Shown here: one piece after another, positions 23,554 to 33,026 of the stretch
How the letters are laid out: each line of letters opens with the position of its first letter
How positions within the stretch are numbered: position 1 is the first letter of the stretch
Assembly (NCBI RefSeq): GCF_010548145.1
Contig: NZ_JAAGLN010000044.1
Span: 1 to 39,376 of the forward strand
DNA: 39,376 bases
Reading direction: 5' to 3'
Source: Streptomyces sp. SID10853
GTDB taxonomy: Bacteria > Actinomycetota > Actinomycetes > Streptomycetales > Streptomycetaceae
Made by a program: the position numbers and the translations under genes
Notes under the pieces: generated by a model
Told to the model about the DNA's origin: nothing
The model's database searches: none
The model's input: the letters and a program-made list of their open reading frames with translations, nothing else

Positions 23554-24966
23554 GTGGCAGAAGGCCGAAGGAACAGTCTCTACCCGAGGATCTCCGACGA
23601 GCTGTCCGCTCTGATGCGGACGGGCTGGGCGGACACCGAGCGGCACGACCTGACGCTCGCCGAGCAGTCCCCGCACGCGGCCCGCCGCCGCGCGGCGCTC
23701 TCCGCGCGCTTCCCGGGCGAGCGCCTCGTGATCCCCTCCGGGAACCTCAAGGTCCGCTCGAACGACGACACTTACCCCTTCCGGCCGTACTCGGGCTATG
23801 TGCACATGACCGGGGACCAGGTCCGCGACGGCGCGCTCGTCCTGGAACCCCGCGCGGACGGCGGCCACGACGCCTACTGCTACCAGCTGCCGCGCGACAG
23901 CAGGGACAACAACGAGTTCTGGACCGGCCCCACGGCGGAGCTGTGGATGGGCCGGCGGCGCTCACTCGCCGAGTCGGAGCTCGTGCTCGGCCTGGAGTGC
24001 CGCGACATCCGCACGGCCGCCGCGGACCTGGCCGCCGCCCCCGCGGTGCCGACCCGGATCGTCCGCGGCGTCGACCCGGCCCTGACGGCCGCCGTGACCA
24101 CCGACGAGGAGCGCGACGCCGGCCTTGACGAGGCGCTCAGCGATCTCCGCCTCGTCAAGGACCCGTGGGAGATCGCCGAGCTCCGCAAGGCCGTGGACTC
24201 CACCGTGCGCGGATTCACCGATGTGGTCGGTGAACTCTCCACGGCGGTCGCGTCGTCCGAGCGGTGGATCGAGGGCACGTTCTTCCGCCGTGCGCGCCTG
24301 GAGGGCAACGCCGTCGGCTACGGCTCGATCTGTGCCGCGGGCGAGCACGCCACGATCATGCACTGGACGCACAACGACGGTCCGGTGCGCCCCGGCGACC
24401 TGCTCCTGCTCGACGCGGGCGTCGAGACGAACACCCTCTACACGGCCGACGTCACGCGCACGCTGCCCATCAACGGGACCTTCACGCCCGTGCAGCGCAC
24501 GGTCTACGACGCGGTGTACGAGGCCCAGGAGGCGGGCATGGCCGCCGTCAGGCCGGGCGCCGCCTACCGCGACTTCCACGAGGCGTCCCAGCGTCATCTG
24601 GCGGCCCGGCTGGTCGAGTGGGGCTTCATCGAAGGCCCCGCCGACCGCGCGTACGAACTCGGTCTCCAGCGCCGTTTCACCATGGCCGGTACGGGTCACA
24701 TGCTCGGCCTCGACGTCCACGACTGCGCGCAGGCCAGGCAGGAGGGATACGTCGGCGGCGTACTGGAGCCGGGCATGGTGCTCACCGTCGAGCCCGGCCT
24801 GTACTTCCAGCCGGACGACCTCACCGTGCCCGAGGAGTGGCGCGGCATCGGTGTCCGTATCGAGGACGACCTGGTCGTCACGGATGACGGCAACGAGAAC
24901 CTGTCGGACGGACTGCCGCGGTCGGCGGACGAGGTCGAGGCGTGGATGGCCCGCTTCGCCGGCTGA
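23554..24966 (+). CDS. pepP: Aminopeptidase P family metallopeptidase (M24B)
   Basis: This 470-residue cytosolic enzyme removes N-terminal residues preceding proline. An N-terminal creatinase-like domain (PSGNLKVRSNDDTYPFRPYSGYVHMTG) is followed by a pita-bread catalytic domain with five metal ligands: Asp287 (LLLLDAGVE), Asp299 (TADVTRT), His382 (GTGHMLGLDVHD), Glu413 (TVEPGLYF) and Glu437 (GVRIEDDLV). Length fits bacterial PepP. The GTG at 23554 follows AGGAAGG by nine bases. It diverges from the TrmB/LuxR-type regulator with 151 bases between them. A link to the peptide cluster is possible but unproven. Confidence 0.93.
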   Translation: MAEGRRNSLYPRISDELSALMRTGWADTERHDLTLAEQSPHAARRRAALSARFPGERLVIPSGNLKVRSNDDTYPFRPYSGYVHMTGDQVRDGALVLEPRADGGHDAYCYQLPRDSRDNNEFWTGPTAELWMGRRRSLAESELVLGLECRDIRTAAADLAAAPAVPTRIVRGVDPALTAAVTTDEERDAGLDEALSDLRLVKDPWEIAELRKAVDSTVRGFTDVVGELSTAVASSERWIEGTFFRRARLEGNAVGYGSICAAGEHATIMHWTHNDGPVRPGDLLLLDAGVETNTLYTADVTRTLPINGTFTPVQRTVYDAVYEAQEAGMAAVRPGAAYRDFHEASQRHLAARLVEWGFIEGPADRAYELGLQRRFTMAGTGHMLGLDVHDCAQARQEGYVGGVLEPGMVLTVEPGLYFQPDDLTVPEEWRGIGVRIEDDLVVTDDGNENLSDGLPRSADEVEAWMARFAG

Positions 24967-25034
24967 GTCGGGCTGGGGCAGGCCGAGTCGGGCTGGGTCG
25001 GGCCGAGTCAGGTTGGGTCGGGCTGGGTCGGGCC
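24965..25034. repeat. 20-bp imperfect tandem repeat, about 3.5 copies
   Basis: Units related to GAGTCGGGCTGGGTCGGGCC begin at 24965, 24985 and 25005, with a partial unit at 25025-25034. The array begins inside the pepP stop codon (the final GA) and fills the start of the spacer before the protease gene. Copies differ by one to four bases. Confidence 0.8.
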
Positions 25035-25148
25035 GAGCGAGCCGCGACGGCCGGTCACCGGCGGTGTGCCCTTCCCCGGCACCCCCTCTTGCGTTAAGAA
25101 TGCGCATGTCAAACCGGAAGAACTTCGGTCACAGAGGGGACCCCCCAC

Positions 25149-25976
25149 ATGAAGAAGCCTCTCGTCGGCGCACTGCTCGCTCTTTTCCTCATGGGTGCGG
25201 CAGCGACACCCGCGGTGGCGGCCACCAGCCGTCCCGCGGCCAAAGCAGCCGACTTCGCGGGAACGGTGGCGCTGAGCAACTGCTCGGGCTCCGTCGTCCG
25301 CGTGCCGGACTCGCAGCCGGACGATCCCGCGCTGGTGCTCTCCAACGGCCACTGCCTGGAGGCCGGCTTCCCGGCGCCCGGTGAGGTCATCACCGACCAG
25401 CCGTCCAGCCGTACCTTCTCGCTGCTCAATGCCGCGGGCAGTTCGGTCGCCACGCTCAAGGCCGACAAGGTGGCCTACGCGACGATGACCGACACGGACA
25501 TCTCGCTGTACGAGCTCTCCTCCACCTACGCGCAGATCCAGAGCAAGTACGGCATCTCGGCGCTGGAGCTCAACGCGGACCACCCGGCGCAGGGGACCGC
25601 GATCAGTGTGGTCTCCGGCTACTGGAAGAAGATCTACAGCTGCGACGTGGACGGTTTCGTCTACCGCCTCAAGGAGGGCGACTGGACCTGGAAGGACTCG
25701 CTCCGCTACACCTCCGCCTGCGACACCATCGGCGGTACCTCGGGGTCGCCGGTGATAGACACCTCGACCGGCAAGGTCGTCGCCGTCAACAACACGGGCA
25801 ATGAGGACGGCGAGCGCTGCACGGAGAACAACCCGTGCGAGGTGGACGAGTCCGGCAACGTCACCGTCCACAAGGGCATCAACTACGCCGAGGAGACCTA
25901 CGGGATCGTGCCGTGCGTCGGCACCGGCAACAAGATCGACCTGAGCCGCTCGGGCTGCACCCTGCCCAAGCCGTAG
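25149..25976 (+). CDS. Secreted V8-like serine protease
   Basis: This 275-residue trypsin-fold protein has a Sec signal peptide (MKKPLVGALLALFLMGAAATPAVA, cut near residue 25). The catalytic triad is His68 (SNGHCLE), Asp117 (TDTDISLYEL) and Ser198 (GGTSGSPVID). Paired cysteines (45/69 and others near 165/191) suggest disulfides. The GSPV form is typical of S1B/V8-type glutamyl endopeptidases, but specificity cannot be told from sequence. A GAGGGG ribosome site precedes the ATG at 25149. Unlike many Streptomyces proteases of the S1 alpha-lytic group it has no long pro-region. It is monocistronic and followed by a strong terminator. Confidence 0.88.
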   Translation: MKKPLVGALLALFLMGAAATPAVAATSRPAAKAADFAGTVALSNCSGSVVRVPDSQPDDPALVLSNGHCLEAGFPAPGEVITDQPSSRTFSLLNAAGSSVATLKADKVAYATMTDTDISLYELSSTYAQIQSKYGISALELNADHPAQGTAISVVSGYWKKIYSCDVDGFVYRLKEGDWTWKDSLRYTSACDTIGGTSGSPVIDTSTGKVVAVNNTGNEDGERCTENNPCEVDESGNVTVHKGINYAEETYGIVPCVGTGNKIDLSRSGCTLPKP

Positions 25977-26015
25977 GGGCTGTCCGGGCCGTAGGGGCCG
26001 TCCGGTCCGATCAGG

Positions 26016-26049
26016 GGAGGCGCCCGCCGGGGAACCGGCGGGCGCCTCC
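26016..26049 (+). terminator. Strong terminator after the serine protease gene
   Basis: GGAGGCGCCCGCCGG (26016-26030) pairs perfectly with 26035-26049 around a GGAA tetraloop. It lies 40 bases after the stop codon. Confidence 0.9.
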
Positions 26050-26120
26050 GTGCGTTCCGGCGCTCCGGTCATACGCTCCGGTCATACTGGGCGGTGAACC
26101 GAGAGCAGGAGGGCCCGCAC

Positions 26121-26609
26121 ATGGCATGGACCGGGCAGCAGGGCGGCGCGTCGCCGGGACCGTACCCCGCCTATCCGCCGCAGCCCTGTTCACCGCAGCC
26201 GCAGCAGCCCCCGCCGCAGCAGGGGTTCGGGCCGCCGCCCCCGCTGTACGCTCCGGCGTCCCCTCCGGTGCCTTCTCCGGTGCAGCAGCCCGCGGGCCCC
26301 GCGCCCTCCGGAGACTTCGCCGGCGGGCCCGACTTCCTGGCCGCGGACCGGCGGAACGCCGTCGTGGTCGACAGCCAGGGGGTCTCGTTCGAACTGGACG
26401 GGCGGACCGCCGACTTCGGCTGGAGCCAGATCCGTTCGGTGCCGTACAAGGGATCCTTCGGAGGCACCACGCTCATGGTGGCGGTGGTGCTGGCCGACGG
26501 CGCGTTCTACGAGTGCGCGGTGGAGGCCCGCAGTGGCGCGGCGCTCCAGCAGTGGTTCGCCGAGCTGGCCCCGGTGCTGGGGTACTACCTCGGGGGCCGT
26601 CCGCAGTAG
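26121..26609 (+). CDS. Hypothetical protein with proline/glutamine-rich N-terminus
   Basis: This 162-residue protein has about 65 residues of Pro/Gln-rich low complexity (PYPAYPPQP, QPQQPPPQQ), then a compact domain (about 70-155) with a beta-rich pattern VVVDSQGVSFELDG, FGWSQIRSVPYKG and TLMVAVVLADGAFYECAVEARS. That pattern resembles PH-like or bacterial PH domains. No membrane segment or signal peptide is seen. The ATG at 26121 has GGAGG eight bases upstream. An in-frame GTG at 26094 with CATACT five bases before it could be a leaderless alternative, adding nine residues. Function unknown. Confidence 0.7.
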   Translation: MAWTGQQGGASPGPYPAYPPQPCSPQPQQPPPQQGFGPPPPLYAPASPPVPSPVQQPAGPAPSGDFAGGPDFLAADRRNAVVVDSQGVSFELDGRTADFGWSQIRSVPYKGSFGGTTLMVAVVLADGAFYECAVEARSGAALQQWFAELAPVLGYYLGGRPQ

Positions 26610-26631
26610 CCACCCGGCCCGGTACGCACGG

Positions 26632-26665
26632 CGGCAGCGCCACCGGGGGAGCGGCGGCGCTGCCG
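26632..26665. terminator. Bidirectional hairpin between converging genes
   Basis: CGGCAGCGCC (26632-26641) pairs with GGCGCTGCCG (26656-26665) around a 14-base loop. It lies between the stop of the proline-rich hypothetical gene and the stop of the chitinase gene and can serve both. Confidence 0.7.
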
Positions 26666-26695
26666 AGCTGGGTGCCGGTGTTGGTACCGGTGCGG

Positions 26696-27736
26696 CTACA
26701 GGCTGTGGACGTGCGGTCCGACCGCGCCGGACCAGGCGTTTCCGGCCGTGGCGTCCCAGTTGGTCGACCAGGTCATCGCGCCGCGCAGACCCGGGTAGGT
26801 CTTCGAGGGCTTGAAGGAGCCGCAGTTGCTGCCCTTGGTGAGGCAGTCGAGTGCGTCGTTGACGACGCTCGGCGCGACATAGCCGCTGCCCGCCGCGCTC
26901 GACGACGCCGGGACACCGAGGCCGACCTGCGAGGGGTCGAGGCCGCCCTCCAGCTGGATGCAGGCGAGCGCGGTGAGGAAGTCCACCGTGCCCTGGGAGT
27001 AGACCTTGCCGTCGCAGCCCAGCATGGATCCGCTGTTGTAGTACTGCATGTTGACGACGGTCAGGATGTCCTTGATGGCGAGCGCCGTCTTGAAGTACTC
27101 GGCCGACGTCGACTGCATGTCGATGGTCTGCGGGGCCATGGTGATGACCAGGCCCGAACCGGCCTTCGCCGACAGTGACTTGAGGGCCTGGGACATATAC
27201 GTGGAGTTGACGCCGTTCTCCAGGTCGATGTCGACGCCGTCGAAGCCGTACTCCTGCATCAGTGAGTAGACGGAGTTGGCGAAGTTGTCCGCCGACGCCG
27301 AGTCGCTCACCGAGACCGTGCCGTTCTGGCCGCCGATGGAGATGACGACGGACTTGCCCGCGGCCTGCTTGGCCTTGATGTCGGCCTTGAACTGGTCGGC
27401 GGTGTAGCCGCCGAGCCCGGCCGAGTCCAGATTGAAGGTGACGGCGCCCGGCGAGCTGCCGGTGTCGGCGAAGGCGACCGCGATGATGTCGTAGTCGTCC
27501 GGTACGTCGCTGAGCTTCTGGACGGCGGCGCCGTTGTTGAAGTTCTGCCAGTAGCCCGTGACCGCGTGGGCGGGCGGCGCGGCCGTGTGCACGGTGGCGG
27601 CCGCGGTGGTCCTGGACGCTGTGGGGGCTGTGTTGCCGGCGGCCTGGGCCGTCGTCCCGGCGAGGGAGAGGGCCGCGGCCGCGAGGACGGCTACGGCGCC
27701 GCCCAGCCAGGCTCGGGTGGATCGTGCGGATGTCAC
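26696..27736 (-). CDS. Secreted family 18 chitinase
   Basis: This 346-residue endochitinase hydrolyses beta-1,4-GlcNAc links by substrate-assisted catalysis outside the cell. The Sec signal (AWLGGAVAVLAAAALSLAGTTAQA) is followed by an Ala/Thr-rich linker and a GH18 barrel. Motifs are VVISIGGQNG (strand 3), FDGVDIDLENG with catalytic Glu173 (DxxDxDxE), and MQYYNSG (strand 6). There is no separate chitin-binding module. The frame is open to 27898, but GTG 27736 has GGAGG six bases upstream and gives a proper signal peptide. A DasR-type site and a TTGACA -35 lie upstream, so it should be induced by GlcNAc-derived phosphates. Confidence 0.93.
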   Translation of the reverse strand: MTSARSTRAWLGGAVAVLAAAALSLAGTTAQAAGNTAPTASRTTAAATVHTAAPPAHAVTGYWQNFNNGAAVQKLSDVPDDYDIIAVAFADTGSSPGAVTFNLDSAGLGGYTADQFKADIKAKQAAGKSVVISIGGQNGTVSVSDSASADNFANSVYSLMQEYGFDGVDIDLENGVNSTYMSQALKSLSAKAGSGLVITMAPQTIDMQSTSAEYFKTALAIKDILTVVNMQYYNSGSMLGCDGKVYSQGTVDFLTALACIQLEGGLDPSQVGLGVPASSSAAGSGYVAPSVVNDALDCLTKGSNCGSFKPSKTYPGLRGAMTWSTNWDATAGNAWSGAVGPHVHSL

Positions 27737-27775
27737 GTACGGCCTCCAGATGTGGGGGGTGGCGGCTGGGATACG

Positions 27776-27806
27776 GGGAAGAGCTGAGACGCAGGGAAGA
27801 GCTGAG
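27776..27806. repeat. Direct repeat in the chitinase leader
   Basis: The 13-base sequence GGGAAGAGCTGAG is at 27776-27788 and 27794-27806, 18 bases apart, in the 5' untranslated part of the chitinase transcript. Confidence 0.75.
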
Positions 27807-27840
27807 GTGCCGAACGGTGGCCACCGCCGAATGCCACCAA

Positions 27841-27856
27841 GCTGGTCCAGACCAAT
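27841..27856 (-). promoter_or_regulatory. DasR-responsive element (dre) in the chitinase promoter
   Basis: The 12-bp core TGGTCCAGACCA (27843-27854) differs at one base from the TGGTCTAGACCA core of the known DasR consensus. It lies just downstream of the -35 hexamer TTGACA (27867-27862, minus strand), the usual placement in Streptomyces chitinase promoters. Confidence 0.85.
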
Positions 27857-27861
27857 TGCAA

Positions 27862-27867
27862 TGTCAA
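27862..27867 (-). promoter_or_regulatory. -35 element of the chitinase promoter
   Basis: TTGACA on the minus strand is a perfect -35 hexamer. The matching -10 is not clear; it would fall near 27840-27845, at the edge of the dre, so DasR binding should block RNA polymerase. Confidence 0.55.
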
Positions 27868-27942
27868 GGGATCTGTCAGGACGGGCCGCGCTCTCCACCG
27901 TTTCTCCGCCTCTCGCGGCCCGTGCTCATCGGCACTCATCAG

Positions 27943-27963
27943 CCAAGATCCAATGAATCTTGG
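27943..27963. promoter_or_regulatory. 21-bp palindrome upstream of the tad operon
   Basis: CCAAGAT-N7-ATCTTGG has perfect 7-bp arms. It lies about 33 bases upstream of a candidate -10, TACAGT (27996-28001), and about 80 bases before the first tad-operon start. It is the best operator candidate for the pilus operon. Confidence 0.45.
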
Positions 27964-28042
27964 GCAGTTGTGGTTCTTCCGGCGTGCCCCCTGGATACAG
28001 TGCTGAGGCAGGAGCAACCCGCTGTGAACGGGGGACCACGAC

Positions 28043-28900
28043 GTGCCGACCGCCATAGCTGTCACCAGCGGCGATCTCGCGCTGCCGCCGTCCGACCGGC
28101 ACACCCCGCTCGCCGCCGTGCTCCAGCCGCCGTCGGCGCAGTCGTTCGAAGCCTCCATCACGGAGCTGCACGCCCTCCTCGAACAGCACGGATACGTCGT
28201 CGTGCCCTATGCGGCCGCGCTGCCCGCCGCGTACGTCCAGCGGCTGCACGCCGTCCGCTCGGTCCTGGAGAGCGACCGCATCGCCCTGCTGCCCGTCGAA
28301 CTGCCGCCGCTCGGCGTCGCGGTGCTCGCCCGCCAGCTGCGCCAGCTCTCCGTCTGCGACTTCAGCCCCGGTGTGCTCGCCTCCGCCGCCCGGCTGCTCG
28401 CCCACTACATCTACGCGGGCGCGCTGCTGCCGACGGTCACCCGGCTCGACCACGTACCGGTCTCCCTCACGGCGCACGCCAGATCCTGGATGCCCGGCTC
28501 CCAGTTCGCCGTACTCGCCTCGCCTGCGCCGCAGCTGGCCAAGGTGACCGGCACCGAACCGGGCCTGCTCGAAGGGCCGTCGTTCGCGACCCGGCTGCTC
28601 GTCGCCAGGGGGCAGCTCCAGTCCGACTGGGTGACCACCGTGCTCGCCCCGGCCTGGCAGGTGCAGGGCCATCTGGAGACCGCGCTGCCCGCCGAGTCGG
28701 CCGGCTGGTGGGCCACACCCCGGCTGGTGGAGTTCGCCGCCGCCATCCCCGAGCTGTCCGTCCTGCACCAGCTGGTCTCCTCCGTGCGCCGTGAGCTGTG
28801 CCGCTGGTGCGGGCTCGAACTCATCGGAGACCGCTGCGGGTTCTGCTCCGCGCCCTTCGCCGATCCGCACGCCCAGCTCGAGAGGTTGCCCGCCCAGTGA
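28043..28900 (+). CDS. Tad-operon leading protein with C-terminal zinc ribbon
   Basis: I do not recognise the family of this 285-residue protein. It has no signal peptide or clear membrane helix. It is rich in Leu, Ala and Val, and ends with four cysteines at 253, 256, 265 and 268 (CRWC and CGFC), a typical zinc ribbon. A central aromatic/proline part (YVVVPYAAALPAAYVQRL) is not diagnostic. The GTG at 28043 has GGGGGA seven bases upstream. Its stop overlaps the cpaB start as GTGA, so it is a true member of the pilus operon. A regulatory or assembly-chaperone role is possible, but this is guesswork. Confidence 0.75.
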   Translation: MPTAIAVTSGDLALPPSDRHTPLAAVLQPPSAQSFEASITELHALLEQHGYVVVPYAAALPAAYVQRLHAVRSVLESDRIALLPVELPPLGVAVLARQLRQLSVCDFSPGVLASAARLLAHYIYAGALLPTVTRLDHVPVSLTAHARSWMPGSQFAVLASPAPQLAKVTGTEPGLLEGPSFATRLLVARGQLQSDWVTTVLAPAWQVQGHLETALPAESAGWWATPRLVEFAAAIPELSVLHQLVSSVRRELCRWCGLELIGDRCGFCSAPFADPHAQLERLPAQ

Positions 28901-29610
28901 ACTCCCGCCAGCGCCGCGGCGTCGTCCTGCTGATCCTGTCGGCCGTGTGTGCCGTCGCCGCGATCATCGGCGTGCTCTCGGTCATCCGCGACGTGAACGA
29001 AAAAGTCGGACCCGAGGTCACCGCGTACCGCGTACGCGACGACATAGCCCCGTACAAACAGCTCACCCCGGGCGACTTCGAGGAGACCCGGATGCCGCGG
29101 CGCTGGCTCTCCGCGAACGCCGTGACCGATCTGGCCCAGGTGCGCGGCAAGATCGCCGTCACCCAGCTGCGCAAGGGCTCGCTGCTGCAGAGCGACATGA
29201 TCGTCCGGCAGCCCGAACTCACCGCGGGCGAGCAGGAGATCGCGATCATGATCGACGCGTCCACCGGGGTGGCGGGCAAGATCACGCCGGGCTCCAGCGT
29301 CAACATCTACGCGACCTTCAAGGGCGACGACAAGGGCGTCCCCGACACCTCCAAGGTGATCGTCTCCGGTGCCCGCGTCGTGGACGTCGGCAAGCTCACC
29401 GCCCTCGACCCGGACCAGAACGAGAGCGACCGCACCCGGCAGGCCACCGACGCCGTCCCGATCACCTTCGCGCTCAAGACGCTCGACGCCCAGCGTGTCG
29501 CGTACGCCGAGTCGTTCGCGACCCATGTCCGGCTGGCGCTCGTCGCGGCCGGCGGCAGCGCGGACGTCCCGCAGCGCGACCGTACCTACACCCTCGACGG
29601 CGACAAGTGA
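28897..29610 (+). CDS. cpaB: CpaB/RcpC-like SAF-domain pilus assembly protein
   Basis: This 237-residue protein has one N-terminal membrane helix (GVVLLILSAVCAVAAIIGVL, residues about 8-27), then an SAF domain (VTAYRVRDDIAPYKQLTPGDFEE) and an RcpC-like region (AIMIDASTGVAGKITPGSSVNIYATF). In Gram-negative Tad systems this protein stabilises the outer-membrane channel; in a monoderm it probably binds the cell wall near the pilus. Start GTG 28897 overlaps the previous stop. The ORF open to 28798 is disregarded since it would run inside the upstream gene. Confidence 0.85.
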   Translation: MNSRQRRGVVLLILSAVCAVAAIIGVLSVIRDVNEKVGPEVTAYRVRDDIAPYKQLTPGDFEETRMPRRWLSANAVTDLAQVRGKIAVTQLRKGSLLQSDMIVRQPELTAGEQEIAIMIDASTGVAGKITPGSSVNIYATFKGDDKGVPDTSKVIVSGARVVDVGKLTALDPDQNESDRTRQATDAVPITFALKTLDAQRVAYAESFATHVRLALVAAGGSADVPQRDRTYTLDGDK

Positions 29611-29617
29611 GGGACAG

Positions 29618-31228
29618 ATGACGACACGCATCCTCCCGGTGGCCGGTGACCCGGACGCGGCGCGCGCGGTGCTCACCCTGCTCAGCCAGCTCCCCGACGC
29701 CGAACCCTTCCCGCCGGTCGCCGACTCGACCTCGCTGCTCGACCTGCTCGCCCGGCTGGCAGCCGATTCGCTCGACGAGCTGCCCGAGGTCGTCCTCGTC
29801 CACGAACGGATCGGCCCGGCGCCCGCGCTGGAGCTGATCCGGGAGGTCGCGCTGCGCTTCCCCGCCGTCGGCGTCGTCCTCATCACCGCCGACATCAGCC
29901 CGCTGCTCTACACATCGGCGATGGACGCGGGCGCCCGCGGTCTCGTCGGACTGCCGCTCGGTTACGAGGAGCTGGCGGCCCGGGTGCAGAACGCGGCCTC
30001 CTGGTCCACCGGCGTACGCCGTCATCTCGGCGGCGGCCCCGACCCGGCGGCGGGCCCCGGCGGCACGGTCGTCACGGTCACCGGGGCCAAGGGCGGGGTC
30101 GGCGCCACCGTCACGGCGGTCCAACTGGCGCTGGCCGCAAGGGCGTCCGGGAGATCCGTCGCCCTGGTCGACCTCGACCTGCAGTCCGGTGACGTGGCCT
30201 CGTATCTCGACGTACAGTTCCGCCGCTCCATCGCGGACCTGGCGGGCATCGCGGACATCTCGCCCCGGGTCATCCAGGACGCGGTGTACGCGCACCCGAC
30301 CGGTGTCGGGCTGCTCCTCGCGCCGGGCGACGGTGAGCGCGGCGAGGAGGTCACCGACCGGGTGGCCCGGCAGGCGATCGGCGCCCTGCGCAACCGGTAC
30401 GAGATCGTGGTCGTGGACTGCGGCACCCAGCTGACCGGTGCCAACGCCGCCGCGGTCGAAATGGCCGACCACGCACTGCTCCTGGTCACCCCCGACGTGG
30501 TGGCCGTGCGGGCGGCCAAGCGGATGGTGCGGATGTGGGACCGGCTCCAGGTCCGCAAGGCGGAGGAGACGGTCACCGTCGTCAACCGGGCCACCAGGAG
30601 CGCCGAGATCCAGCCGCCGCTGGTCGAGCGGATCACGGGTACGAAGGCGGCACGTGCCGCGATCCCGGCCGGGTTCAAGGAACTCCAGGCCGCGGTGGAC
30701 GCGGGCCGGATGCAGGACCTGGACAGCCGTTCCACGGTCAAGCAGGCGATGTGGGCCCTGGCCGGGGAACTCGGCCTGGTGAAGGCGCCCGCGCCGGCCT
30801 CCCACGGCAGGGGCGCCCGTACCGGCCTGCTGCGCGGCCGGGCCGGTCGCCTCGACAGCGACCGGGGCTCGGCCCTGGTCGAGTTCGCCGGGATGGCCCC
30901 GCTGATCGCCTTCGTCCTGGTGGCGATGTGGCAGTGCGTGCTGTGGGGCTACACGTTCTCCCTGGCGGGCAACGCGGCGGACGAGGCGGCGCGGGCGGCC
31001 ACGGCCTCGTACGCGGTGGACGGCACGACGGCGGGCTGCCGGGAGGCGGGCCTGAAACGTCTGCCGGCCAACTGGCGGGGCGCGGCCCGGGTCGACTGCG
31101 GTGCGGCGGGGGACCTGATGAAGGCGACAGTCCATCTGCGCACCCCGGTGCTCTTTCCGGGGGCCGGGAACTTTCCCTGGTCGGTGGACGGGAGCGCGGG
31201 GGCTGCGCTTGAGGGGGACGGAAGATGA
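29618..31228 (+). CDS. CpaE/TadZ ATPase fused to a TadE-like pseudopilin
   Basis: This single 536-residue frame joins three parts. Residues 1-130 resemble the receiver-like domain of CpaE/TadZ. Residues about 145-390 form a MinD/ParA-type ATPase with deviant Walker A TGAKGGVGAT and VALVDLDLQSGD. Residues about 410-536 form a TadE-like pseudopilin: charged SDRG, then G417|SALVEF with Glu422 at +5, a membrane helix (APLIAFVLVAMWQCVLWG) and an extracytoplasmic tail with two Cys. Prepilin peptidase cutting after Gly417 would free the pilin from the cytosolic ATPase. The ATG at 29618 follows GAGGG. The stop overlaps the next start (ATGA). Confidence 0.88.
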   Translation: MTTRILPVAGDPDAARAVLTLLSQLPDAEPFPPVADSTSLLDLLARLAADSLDELPEVVLVHERIGPAPALELIREVALRFPAVGVVLITADISPLLYTSAMDAGARGLVGLPLGYEELAARVQNAASWSTGVRRHLGGGPDPAAGPGGTVVTVTGAKGGVGATVTAVQLALAARASGRSVALVDLDLQSGDVASYLDVQFRRSIADLAGIADISPRVIQDAVYAHPTGVGLLLAPGDGERGEEVTDRVARQAIGALRNRYEIVVVDCGTQLTGANAAAVEMADHALLLVTPDVVAVRAAKRMVRMWDRLQVRKAEETVTVVNRATRSAEIQPPLVERITGTKAARAAIPAGFKELQAAVDAGRMQDLDSRSTVKQAMWALAGELGLVKAPAPASHGRGARTGLLRGRAGRLDSDRGSALVEFAGMAPLIAFVLVAMWQCVLWGYTFSLAGNAADEAARAATASYAVDGTTAGCREAGLKRLPANWRGAARVDCGAAGDLMKATVHLRTPVLFPGAGNFPWSVDGSAGAALEGDGR

Positions 31229-31679
31229 GGCGGCGACTCTTTCACGTGGCTCCGCCCCCGACCCCGGTCCGCAATCTCCCCCGCCACGACGACCGTGGCA
31301 CGGCCATCCTCGAATTCACCGGCATGCTCCCCCTCCTCCTCTTCATCGGCATGGCAGCCATCCAGCTCGGCATCGTCGGCTACACCGCCAACCAGGCCGG
31401 CACCGCGGCCCGGGCCGCCGCCCGTACCGAAGCGCTGGACGCCGGCGCGGGGGCCGCCGCCGGACAGGACGCCGTGTCCGGCTGGCTCCAGGGCAACACC
31501 CACGTCGCGGTCGGCGGCGGCGACACCGTACGCGCGACCGCCACCATCACCGTCCCGTCCGTCCTGCCGGGCATCCACCTCTTCGGCCCGGTCCACCGCA
31601 CCGTCGCCATGCCGAACGACACCACGGACCGGAGCGCCGCACCCGGGAGCGCCGCACCCCGGAGCGCGAGGGAGGCACC

Positions 31680-31683
<4 letters not shown>
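31225..31683 (+). CDS. TadE/TadF-like minor pseudopilin
   Basis: This 152-residue protein begins with a basic segment, then DDRG25|TAILEFTGMLPLLLFIGMAA, where the predicted prepilin peptidase cut after Gly25 leaves Glu30 at +5 of the mature protein. One membrane helix is followed by an Ala/Gly-rich periplasmic-type domain and a repetitive SAAPGSAAPRSA tail. Such pseudopilins prime or cap Flp pili. Both ends overlap neighbouring genes (ATGA at 31225 and 31680), so it is co-translated. Confidence 0.85.
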
Positions 31684-33017
<1,334 letters not shown>

Positions 33018-33026
33018 GGCAGCACC

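Noticed and set aside
27737..27898. N-terminal extension of the chitinase
   Set aside because: It would place the dre and -35 inside the gene and bury the signal peptide; GTG 27736 has an ideal ribosome site.
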